Source: Chalara sp. BL73
Lineage: Eukaryota; Ascomycota; Leotiomycetes; Helotiales
Reading direction: 5' to 3'
NCBI GenBank assembly: GCA_918026815.1
Contig: CAKJVC010000168.1
Coordinates: forward strand, 186,001-250,000
Length of the DNA stretch: 64,000 nt
Shown here: in pieces, positions 44,527 to 54,299 of the stretch
How positions within the stretch are numbered: the stretch's first letter is position 1
Layout of the letters: each line of letters begins with the position of its first letter
Translations under genes and position numbers: made by a program
Notes under the pieces: generated by a model
Databases searched by the model: none
Seen by the model: only the letters and a program-made list of their open reading frames with translations
What the model was told of the DNA's origin: nothing

Positions 44527-45352
44527 GTTTCTTGACTTTTTGGCTAAAACAGAAAATAGCTTAATTTGTATAAATCTTAAAAATCTATGTTACAATACTA
44601 GTACTAGTAATTTAAAAAGTTTTTAACTAAAGTTTGTAACTTTAACAAGCAATTTTTTGGCCGGTAACCGGTAAAGTGTAAAGCTTACACAAACTTTTAG
44701 CTAGTAAAATGTAAGTAAACTTACATATTTTTGCTTAGTAAAATAAGTACTCGACGCGAAAATGACTTTGTTAAAAATAAAGCTTAAAAACCCGAAAAAA
44801 AAGTTATTAGTTTTATAAAAAAAAGTTCTAGACTCAAAAAGTCTGAAACTTTTTTAATTAAAAAAAAAACACTAGCTACAAAAGTATGCGTGCTTAAAAA
44901 AAAAACGTTTTTAAAAATAAAAAAAAAACGAGTTTCGAAAAAAAAAGCGAAAAAAAGCTCGATATTAATTAGCGAAGCAAAAAAAAAAACAATTCCGTAC
45001 GTACTTTAAACTAGCTAAAAGATTAAAGCACAACGAAACGTACAGTAAAAAATTATCGAATAGCTTTTAGCTGAAGTAAAATAAAAGCTAAAATAAAGCC
45101 GAAAAGTTGTTTACTACAACTTGAATTGCTTTAAAAAAAAAAAAAGACAGCTTTGAAAAAAAAAAAACAAAAAAGTAAAATAACCGATTTTTTTGTTTGT
45201 TAAAAAAAGTAAAAAAGTTTGATATAGAAAACTACTTTTAACTTTCAACTTGTAAAAGTGTACTTGGAATGCGTAAGTTAGTAGCGTTTTTTGATTTGTA
45301 AAATAGAACTTAGCTAGTTGTTAAGTCTTGTACGGAATCCGGGCTTATAACC
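44527..45352 (-). pseudogene. 5' internal part of Copia-2 (gag region), decayed
   Basis: The continuation of Copia-2 on the right side of LINE-1, up to its 5' LTR. Rich in A-runs and lysine-like codons, no open frame. By position it should be leader and gag. No protein motif can be read. Confidence 0.55.
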
Positions 45353-45483
45353 TGTTAAAATAAAAAAGAACATGATTATATTATTTAATAAAAGTAGGGG
45401 ACAGGCCCTTTATCTATATGCCTACAGTCAGGGTTTATAGTGGGGCTGTGTGCCTGAGGTTTCAACAGCCTGAGGTTTCAACA
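45353..45483 (-). repeat. Copia-2 5' LTR
   Basis: 131 bp from TGTTAAAATAAAAAAG to GAGGTTTCAACA; its left 60 bp show RIP-like changes relative to the other LTR. Followed by TSD TATGT and LINE-2 sequence. Confidence 0.88.
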
Positions 45484-45494
45484 TATGTAGCACG

Positions 45495-45514
45495 GCTAGC
45501 GCCTAGGCGCTAGC
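45495..45514 (-). other. Palindrome in the LINE-2 3' UTR
   Basis: The same 20-bp palindrome as in LINE-1 at 38583, unchanged. It survived although the neighbouring coding end is mutated. Confidence 0.65.
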
Positions 45515-45628
45515 GTTCCTATCTAGTTTATGTACAAGCAATGGTGGTAGTCATTCTATTCCAGTGAATGTTGAGGGTCTAGCCCTAATTGTAGCAAATA
45601 GCAAAACAAATGAAATCGTAGCGAACGT

Positions 45629-48600
45629 TTATTCCTCTCTTTCTAGCTCCCCTAGCGCCTCTAGCTCCTGTTCCCGCTCTAGCCTATTCAAGTGATTCCG
45701 TCTAGTACAGACGCTAGTCGCTTTGAGGAACGCAAGCGTCTTTTCAATGCCGATTGTTGTGTGCAATAATAAGGCCATTGTAAGCCTGTTTCCTCTAAGG
45801 TCGTTTTTGAGCTTTGATCTAGCTAAAACTAGCTTAAGATCATTACAGCTAAGTAGCAAATGCTGAGCTGTTTCCTTCGTTCCGCATACGCACTTGTCAA
45901 ACGTCACATAACCTAGCTTGTGCAAATATGATCGAATATAGCCATGGCCGAGCTTTAGTTGAAATAGCGAGCTGGCTAGCTCTCTAGTCGTTCCGCGCGG
46001 TAGTTGTATTTTTGACTTGATTTTCCACGGAAATAGCTTTTTGTACGTAAATGGATTTGTACTAAGCTTGCTGTCGTACTTTGCTAGCACATTTTTTCAT
46101 TCCGCAATACTAGCTTTTTTAGCTTCGCAGCTTAATACTGCAAAACTAGTCGTTGTAGTACTAGGTTCGATAGTTGTAGCTAGTTTAGCTAGTTTGTAAG
46201 CTTGGTCGTTTCTATAGATATCCGTGTGCCCTAGAACCTACTTTAGTGCAATACTAGCTCTTTTTTCTATTGCATGTAGCGTAGCTTCGCTAGCGCGTAT
46301 TTGCTGTGATTAGCCGGGATTGTCGTTAGCTGATTTTAGCCTGTGAAGTGCGGCTTGGTTGTCGGCATAGATATTGTAGTTTTGGCCAAGCTGTGCTATT
46401 GTACTAGCGTATTCGATAGCTTGCGTGATTCTTTTTAGCTCTCTATTGTAGACTAGCTGTGATTGGCCAATGTTGTCGATATTACGATGTATCGTACTAG
46501 GCCGTCCTTGATTGTCGTATTGTAGCGCAATAAAGCCGATTCCTACACCTGTCGATTCGGTGCTCGGAATCATCGACGCGTCGGAGTAAATAATTGTACT
46601 AGGGTAGCTTAAGCGATTCAAGCTAGTTTGGTGCATTGTAGTAGCGTCTTCTTTTGACAACGAGCTGATTTCGACGTTGTACGGCGTAGTGCGATTCCAT
46701 GGAGCGTACTTGTAGTGTTGTATGTGCTCTAATCTAGCTGAACTAGCTAAACTAGCTGAACTAGCTGAACTAGCTGAACTAGCGATGCGTTCTAGCTGTG
46801 TGCCGGCTGTAGCTGTTTGTGTAGCTTGTCTGATTGGGTGATTTTGAGGAAGCTTCAAAGCTCGAATAGCATATTGTCGTACGCTAGCATTGAGTCGTAC
46901 GCTAGCGGGATACAATGCCGATTCGACCTCCATAGGGCAAATTGGACTAGTTCGGAAAACACCTAGTATTTTGCGTAGTGCCAGGTTCTGTAATGATTGT
47001 AATTGTCGGCTGAATTGTGCTTGGCCTTTCCACCATATTACCGCTCCGTAGTCAGCCACGCTAGTCACGCAAGCGAGGTACAATTGTCGAATAGCAAAAG
47101 GACTAAGACCTTGCTCCGTGTTAGCTAGTCTAGCTAGTCGATAAAAACTAGATCTAGCTTGACTAGTACGTATTGCGACGTGTTGCTTGAATGTGAGCCC
47201 TGAATCGAACCAAATGCCTAGCCAGCGTACTAGCTTTTTTGGCTGTATAACGTTGTTGTCAGGTAGTCGTAAGCTAATTGTACTAGCTAGTTTAGCTGTC
47301 GTAAAATGGATTAGTTCGGTTTTGGCCAAATCAAATTGAATAGCATTCAAGCTCGCTAGTTCAGCTAGTTTAGCTACTTCGCGTTCTAGTATGCGTACAT
47401 TTTTCCGTAGGCTGGTCGATGACGTAGTCAATGACATGTCGTCCATGTACGACACTATTTTAATCGACGAAGCTAGCTTTGCCGCTAAGTCTCGTATGTA
47501 GATCAAAAATAGTATTGGCGAAATAGGACTGCCTTGCGGAATGCCGGTATCAATTGTACTGAATTGCTCTAGTTGGTTGTCGAACGAAAGTCGTAATTGT
47601 CGATTAGCTAGAAATGACGACACCCAGGAAATCAAGCTAGTCGGCATGCCGAGCTTTTGCAAAATAGCTAGTAGTTGATTTTTGGCCACGTGATCGAATG
47701 CTCCTTTAATGTCTAGAAACAGCGTTGTTGTAGTACGTTTTGCTAGTCGATTTTGTTGTATTTCATTTGTCAATAGCATTGCCGCGTCGATAGCTGATTT
47801 TTTCAAGCGACCTCCGATTTGCGTATTGTGTAATAAGCTAGTTGTTTCCGCTAAGTAGCTAAGTCGCTGAGCTAGAATGCGTTCGCTGATTTTGCCTAAG
47901 CAATTTAGTAGCGATATAACTCTGTATGCTGTCGGATCCGTGTAGTTCGGTTTTTGGTGCTTTTTGAGAATTACACCTGTAGCTTGTTTCCAGCACTTTG
48001 GGTGATAGCCGATATGCAATAGACTAACAAATAGTCTATAAAATAGCTCCGGATCCGTACGATAAGCTTGGCGAATAATATCTTGATTGATTAAATCCGG
48101 ACCTGGCGTTTTGCTTTTGATTTTTGCCGAGCATGCATTTTCAAGCTCCGAAATAGCTAGTTTCGGCCATGCCCACGTAGTACTAGGTCGATAATTGTAC
48201 CAAGCTAGATTAGCTGCTACGGGTGGCGAAGGGAACAGCTTGCTACGTAGCGTACTAGCTTTGCCTTGGAACGTCGTTTGGCCTAATATAGTCGGCAATC
48301 TTTCCGTTTGTCGATCCTTTGTATAGGCCATAGCTTTGTAAATTGATCGCGGATCCTCTTTTTCCAGAAATTGATTCCAATGCTTGCGTTTTGCACGTTT
48401 GATGGCCAAAAAATAGCTATTCCGAGCTACTAGATATTCCTGTTTCCGACTAGCATCACGTGCTGGCTGTTGACTAGGATCACGTGCTAGTTGTCGTTTG
48501 CACTGTAGCATAGTTTGCCGTACTTCCCGTAGTTCGTCATTCCACCAAGGCTTGGCTTTAGCGCTAGTTTTTTGTATTGGAATCGCTATTTTTGCTGCTG

Positions 48601-49639
48601 TAGTAATAGCTGTAGTAAGCGATTCCGCAGCTTGATCTAGAAAATCGGTGACTAGCATATCGGAATAGCTAGTACTAGAACTAGTCACAGTGCTAGCGCT
48701 AGCGTGTTGTAGGATTTGTCCGATTTCCAAATCAGGATCTTGAAGCAGTTCCAAGCTGGCTGAGCTACTTTGATCAATTGTACTAAGCTGAACTAAGGTC
48801 GAACTGCTCAAAATCGAGCTATTTTCGATTTCTCGAGCAAAAGCTTCGGAAAATCGAGGCCAGTCAGCTAGCTGCGTATTGAATCTAGTTTGCGTGTTGC
48901 TATTGTCGAAATCCGAGCTAGTACAAGCTCCGCGTATTGTAAAAAGGATTCCGTAATGGTCCGAGCCTAAATCAGGCAAAACTTGCCAGTCGTCGACTAG
49001 TTCAGCTAAATTGCTCGAAACTAAAGTCAAATCTAGTACCGATTCTCTAGCTAAGTGCGGCCGAAAAAAAGTGCCTTCGCCAGGCGTATTCAATAGCGCT
49101 AGTTCTTGATTTTCGATCCAATTGACTAGCTCGTCGGCATTCGGACTAGGCTTTGCTAATGGATCCCACCAAGGATGATGCGTATTAAAATCGCCGAGCA
49201 AAATTGTACTTGGCTGTAGCGTTCTAGCATACAAGCACCGCTCTAGCGTTTTGGGCCCTAATCTAGCTTGGTCTGATTCATTGTAAATATTGAAAAGTTG
49301 CAATTTTGACGTTTTTTCGACAATATCGACTACAAGCATGTCGGAGTCACGTGGTGACGTGCTTGCTATAGTGACTATTGGCCGATAGCTTTTCGCTACG
49401 TAGACTAGCGTACGAGGTCGGAATGCTAGGTCAGCCGGCAAAATCTGTAGAAATGCTGAATGAGCTATTGAACGTGTTGTCGAATAGTCTAGCTCATTGT
49501 CGGCTAGTTGCACTAGCCATGGTTCTTGAACGACGATTATGTCGATTTTTAGCTCAATAGCTAGCTGGAGTGCTGATTCGGTAGCTGCGGCGCTTTTGTT
49601 GAGGTTCACTTGTAGTACTTTCGTATTGCTACTAATCAT
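45629..49639 (-). pseudogene. LINE-2 ORF2, disabled by nonsense changes in RNase H
   Basis: The same frame as LINE-1 ORF2 (about 1336 codons if read through). Endonuclease and reverse transcriptase are open from 49639 to 46310, including the YMDD block. The first stop is TAA at about 46310, where LINE-1 has CAA (C to T at CpA). A second stop, TGA for TGG, lies just before 46090. No frameshift separates the two pieces. Changes relative to LINE-1 are concentrated left of about 46,450 and are mostly C-to-T or G-to-A. Confidence 0.9.
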
Positions 49640-49640
49640 G

Positions 49641-50831
49641 CTAATTTAGCTTAGTCGATTTAATTGAGGTAAAAACCTCGCATGTTCGATCATCAGCTGT
49701 ATGATTGCTTTTGCAATTTGCACAACTAGGAACTAGATGTACGCATTTGGCTCCTTTTGTATTGCACGTGTTGCAAGCATGCTTTTGCGTCACGTGACCT
49801 TCACCGCATAGCTTGCATTTTGCTGATTTTTTGCAATGCGTGTCGATATGCCCGAATGCTTGACATTTGCCGCATTGCGTAGTCGGTGCTGTAGCATAGA
49901 ATTTCTCTACACGTACGCTGATGCCGGCTACAAATAGCCGGTGTCGAATAGCTCGACTAGCTTCGTCGGCTGTAGCAAATGCGACGACGATAGATCCCGC
50001 ACGTTGATTGGCCCGTTTGTCAGCTGACGACAGCCAATACGGCTTTCCGATAGGTTGTAGACCTTTGTTAAAAGTCTTGATTTCGTCGATCACTAGCTCC
50101 ATGCCGCTAGGCGTATTGAAGTCGGCTGTCGGGATGTTGTGTAGCACGACTTTGTGCCAAGGCTCGTCGATTTGAGCTAATTTATACGATACTAAGTGTT
50201 GCCAAATAGATTGTTTGTCGAGTAGATATTGTGCCGAAAATTGGCTAGTCGTAGTAACTACTAGATTTTGGCCAAGTGATTTTGTGATAGTATTAACTAC
50301 CGGCTCTTTTACGCCTTTTTGAGCAAAAGCGTTGTTGAAAGCATTCCGTAATGCAAGTGGCGAAAATGTGTTGTTTGCATCTGGGGATCTGATCAAAACT
50401 AGCCTTTGCACCTTAGTTTTGCTTAGTTCAATTTTTGAAGTAGCTAAATTAGCTACTTTTGCTTTTGATCTAGGCTGAACTAGGGTCCATTCCTGAGGCT
50501 TGGTTGTAGGCATATTGCTAGTCGTAGCGATAGACGCGTATGACGGTGTCGATTTGAGTGCTGTAGCTGTAGATGCTGTAGCTATAGCTGTAGCGATAGG
50601 CACTTTAGCTAGTGCTTTAGCTTTCGTCTCAATTTGACGCGTAGCTGATTCTAGGTTGGCGATTTGCGACGTGATGATTGTAGACGCCGTACGCAATTTT
50701 CCTTGTTCCGTGTATTCCCTAAAAATCTCTAGCAAATCTAGTAGCTTCGATTGCTCGTCGCGTGATTGCGTAGCTAAGCTAGCTTGGATCAATAAATCAC
50801 GAGCTTGTAAAACTAGCTCGCGTGCCGATTG

Positions 50832-50865
<34 letters not shown>

Positions 50866-51200
50866 GCAAAACGTGCTTGTTTCGCGTTGTTGTTGTTGTC
50901 GGTTGCGGCAAAACTAAATGCCGTACGCTTCCCGTTTTGGTTGTGATTCGGGCGGTGAAAGTTGATGCCTGAGGCAAATGCGGCAGAAAAGTTTTCCGTC
51001 GCGAACGGATTGCTAGCAATTGGGTCGGAGCTAGGTTCTAGCTCGATAGGCCTAATAGCACTGTTGCTACTAGGCTGATTCGGTAGCTCTAAGCTAGAGC
51101 TTTCGATAGGCACGTCGACGAGGTCGATATCGTCACTGGGTGGTGGGCTAGAGGCAGGCGCCTCCAAAAAGGGGTCAGACGCGCTCGACATATCGACCAC
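49641..51200 (-). CDS. LINE-2 ORF1: zinc-knuckle protein
   Basis: 519 residues, intact and very similar to LINE-1 ORF1; the difference in length comes largely from a longer polythreonine run (ACA repeats, plus strand TTG, about 50834-50866). The CCHC clusters are conserved (CGKCQAFGHIDTHC and the following ones). It ends TAG one base before the ORF2 ATG, as in LINE-1. The protein could still be made, although its partner ORF2 has lost most of RNase H. Confidence 0.88.
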
Positions 51201-51318
51201 AACAAAGCGTTTTCTACGCGCACCACGCGTCGAGCTGGCTATTGCTGGGAGGAATAGGCTAGTGAGCTAGTTCTTCAAGTATTGCAAGTGTTGTTTGAAC
51301 AAAAGAGGGGGGTCAAAA

Positions 51319-51537
51319 TTTGGTTGTTGTTGAAACTGTTGGCGACGTGATAATTGTAAAGGCCGTACGCAATTTGCTTTGTTCCGTGTACTTTCTAAAG
51401 ATCTTTAGCAAATCCAGTAGCTTCGATTGCTTGTCGCGTAATTGCGTAGCTAAGCTAGCTTGGATCAATAAATCACGAGCTTGCAAAACTAGCTCGCGCG
51501 CCGATTGTGTAGTTGTTGTTGTTGTACGTAACGCAAA
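51319..51537 (-). pseudogene. LINE-3 ORF1 fragment, inverted 5' piece
   Basis: The minus strand encodes a segment matching about residues 110-170 of the LINE ORF1 (polythreonine, then SARELVLQARDLLIQASLA). It is followed on the left by LINE-2. It faces the plus-strand LINE-3 piece that starts at 51538, so the two parts are in opposite orientation. Confidence 0.8.
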
Positions 51538-52628
51538 AGCATGCATGCAATACGTGCAATACACAAAAAGTTACATACGTGCATTTAGTTTTTAAATGCG
51601 TCAATTGCAAAGAAAATTACACAGCTGATTACAAAGCTTGTAAAGTGCTAATTGCAATTAAATCGACTAAGCTAAACTAGCATGATTTGCACTAATACTA
51701 AAATACTACAAGTGAACCTTAACAAAAGCGCCGCAACTACCGAATTAGCATTTTAGCTAGCTATTAAGCTAAAAATCGATATAATCGTCGTTCAAAAACT
51801 ATAGCTAGTACAACCAGCCGACAACGAGCTAAACTATTCGACAACACGTTCAATAGCTTATTCAGCATTTCTACAGATTTTGCCGGCTGACTTAGCATTC
51901 CGACTTCGTACGCTAGTCTACGTAGCGAAAAGCTATTGGCCAATAGTCACTATAGCAAGCACGTTACCACGTGACTCCGACATGCTTGTAGTCGATGTTG
52001 TAGAAAGAACGTCAAAATTACAACTTCTCAATATTTACCAGGAATCAAACTAAGCTAAATTAGGACCCAAAACGCTAAAACGGTGCTTGTATGCTAAAAC
52101 GCTACAGCTAAGTACGATTTTGCTAAGCGACTTTAATACGCATTATTTTTAGTAGGATCCATTAGCAAAGCCTAGTCCGAATGCCGACGAGCTAGTCAAT
52201 TAGATCGAAAATCAAGAACTAGCGCTATTGAATACGCCTGGCGAAGGCACTTTTTTTCGACATTACATAACTAAAGAATCGATACTAGATTTAACTTTAG
52301 TTTCGAGCAATTTAGCTGAACTAGTCGACGATTAGCAAGTTTTGCCTGACTTAGGCTCGGACCATTACGGAATCCTTTTTACAATACGCGGAACTAGCAC
52401 TAGCTCGGATCTCGACAACAATATACAAACTAGATTCAATACGCAACTAGCTGACTGGCCTCGATTTTCCGAAGCTTTTGCTCAAGAAATCGAAAATAGC
52501 TCGATTTTGAGCAGTTCGACTTTAGTTCAGCTTAGTTCAATTAATTAAAGTAGCTCAGCCAGCTTAGAACTGCTTCAGGATCCTGATTTGAAAATCGAAC
52601 AAATGCTACAGCACGCTAGCGCTAGTAC
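51538..52628 (+). pseudogene. LINE-3 fragment: end of ORF1 and endonuclease part of ORF2
   Basis: It begins inside the ORF1 knuckle region (HACNTCNT...CVNCKENYTADY) and keeps the ORF1 stop and ORF2 start (TAG, C, ATG). About 320 codons of ORF2 follow, with at least six stops, mostly TAG or TAA where the intact copies have Trp or Gln. The part 52342-52548 is still open (SDHYGILFTI). It is cut at 52629 by the Copia-3 LTR. Confidence 0.88.
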
Positions 52629-53011
52629 TGTTGAATAGGATTGTATATAATAGAAGCTAATAGTGATAGCTATACGGATTCGCTAATTGAAAGCTGTATT
52701 GACTTTAACTTGATTTGAATGACTTATTTAAATTGACTTATTCTATTTGCAAAGGAGCGGACAGGCTTATTTATACCCTATTATGCTCTACTAGCGTGAG
52801 TCATAGCTTACGCGTCTTTAGAATTGATTTTTAATAAAAAGAATCGAAAAGATTTAAATCGAATTCGATTTGTAATAGCGTGGCAAAATATGACTCATGT
52901 GGCCAACATGACTCATGTGGCAAATATGACTCATAGCAAATATGATTCATGTGGCGAGTATAGATACTATCACCTAATATTACGTAATGCTGGATTACGT
53001 AATTATCAATA
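52629..53011 (-). repeat. Copia-3 LTR (383 bp)
   Basis: It begins TGTTGAATAGG and ends TATCAATA (from TCAACA by mutation). On the minus strand it holds a TATAAATA box (52775-52768) and, upstream of that, five TGACTCA-type sites. Confidence 0.75.
52797..52949 (-). promoter_or_regulatory. Array of bZIP (Gcn4/AP-1-type) motifs in the Copia-3 LTR
   Basis: Perfect TGACTCA/TGAGTCA sites at 52797-52803, 52891-52897, 52909-52915 and 52927-52933, plus a one-base variant TGATTCA at 52943-52949. Three perfect sites and the variant lie in 16-18-bp tandem units with shared ATGTGGC words. They lie upstream of the TATAAATA box in the sense of the element. Confidence 0.65.
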
Positions 53012-53114
53012 CGTCCCTTTGATAGTAACTTGTATCAAAGTCGGAAATTGTACTAAGCTAATTTAGCCAGTAAAACTAGCTATTTGACCAAAATCAAAAT
53101 TATACTAAAGTAGC

Positions 53115-53517
53115 TTAAGCTTCTATAGTAGCTTTTGGTGCTAGTAAGCCTAGTTGTACTAAAAAAGCTTGAAATTTGATTTTTTCGAGTGCTTTAGTCA
53201 ATCCATCGGCTTTTTGATCGTTTGTAGAAATATAATATAAATCTATTATTCCTTTACTGATCAAGTCGCGTATATAGTGAAATTTGACCGCAATGTGCTT
53301 AGTACGTTCGTGAAAGACCGAATTTTTGGCTAATAATAGTGCACCGTTATTGTCGGTATATAAAGGAAATCGGTCTTGTTTATAATAGCCTAATTCTTGT
53401 AATAAGCTTTTTATGTAAACAGCTTCTTTAGCAGCTGCATTAATAGCAATATATTCGGCTTCTGTAGTCGATTGTGCTATAATAGATCCTAGTTTTGATT
53501 TCCAGGAAATAGGTCCG
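53115..53517 (-). pseudogene. Copia-3 RNase H C-terminal fragment
   Basis: Open from LANGPISWKSK through IAQSTTEAEYIAINAAAKEA, YTDNNGALLLAKN, HERTKHIAVKFHYIRDLI and ADGLTKALEK to a stop at 53115. This is the last two thirds of a copia RNase H. It is out of frame with the reverse transcriptase piece at 53518, and the intervening 60-70 residues usual in copia are absent. Confidence 0.88.
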
Positions 53518-54290
53518 TTAGCTAAATAGAATCGCTATATCAGGCCGTGTTCCTAATGTAATGTATAAGAGCGAGCCTATTATCAATTGAAATAGCTTTG
53601 TTTGATCTGTATTAGCCGTAGTATTATTAGGCTCTAGTTTTGTTTTTGCGTCGAAAGGCGTAATAGCCGATTTAGCTTGTAATAGCCCGAATTTGTCCAG
53701 TACTTTTTGTATGTAATTTGACTGATTTAGCTTAAGCGTATTAGAATCGCGTACGACGTCGATTCCTAAATAGTCTTTAATAGGTCTTAGGTTTTTGATT
53801 TTAAAGTACTTTTCTAAGTCTTTTATAAAATCATTAATAACCTTTGTATTAGGTCCTATAGCGGCAATGTCGTCGACGTAAACACATAGAATTACATTTG
53901 TATTTCTATCAATAAAAATACAATTGTCGGCTTGTAGCACTTCGAAGCCTAGCTTAATTAAAGCTTCTTTTAAAGTGATTTGCCAAATTCTAGCTGATTG
54001 CTTTAAGCCGTACAAAGCTTTATTAAGCTTTAGTACGTAATTAGGATTTTTATCGTCGACAAATCCTTCCGGTTGTTGTAAGTACAAAAACGAATCTATT
54101 GTACCTTGCGTAAATGCCGATATAGCGTCGATTTTGTAAATCAACCAATTATTAATAATTGCTAGCGCAAATAGCAATTTCCACGACATTTGCTTAATAA
54201 CTCCGGCAAAAGTCTTTAAGTAGTCTAAGCCATATAGTTGTTCAAAGCCTTTTGCTACATATCGAGCTTTAAAAGCAATATATTTTACCG
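53518..54290 (-). pseudogene. Copia-3 reverse transcriptase fragment
   Basis: An open frame of 223 codons (53518-54189), extended upstream to about 54290 by the same protein (KARYVAKGFEQLYGLDYLKTFA). It contains IDAISAFTQGTID, NKALYGLKQSARIW, LCVYVDDIAAIG with both catalytic Asp kept, LGIDVVRD and GSLLYITLGTRPDIA. The reverse transcriptase core looks unbroken. The ATG at 54189 is internal, not the real start of pol. Confidence 0.9.
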
Positions 54291-54299
54291 ATTCGAAAA

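Larger units (their letters stand above)
32868..45483 (-). mobile_element. Copia-2: full-length Ty1/copia element, minus strand, RIP-degraded, nested in LINE-2
   Basis: Two 131-bp LTRs (32868-32998 and 45353-45483), TSD TATGT. A presumed primer-binding site (reverse complement GGTTATAAGCCCGGATTCC) abuts the right LTR, so the right LTR is the 5' one. Without LINE-1 (38529-44512 plus one TSD copy) it is about 6.6 kb. The pol remnants lie at 33100-34100 on the minus strand. Confidence 0.9.
32817..51318 (-). mobile_element. LINE-2: non-LTR retrotransposon (probably Tad-like), minus strand, split by Copia-2
   Basis: Body 45484-51318, with the last 51 bp of the 3' end found at 32817-32867, on the other side of Copia-2. 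The tail is an ATT/AAT trinucleotide run, as in LINE-1. Copia-2 entered the 3' UTR and duplicated TATGT (32863-32867 and 45484-45488). ORF1 is intact; ORF2 has stops in its RNase H part. The 5' end near 51318 is approximate, as no clear TSD was found. Confidence 0.85.

Noticed and set aside
52889..52950. A CRISPR-like array of short repeats near 52,890
   Set aside because: The units are adjacent 16-18-bp tandem repeats without spacers, inside an LTR of a eukaryotic element.
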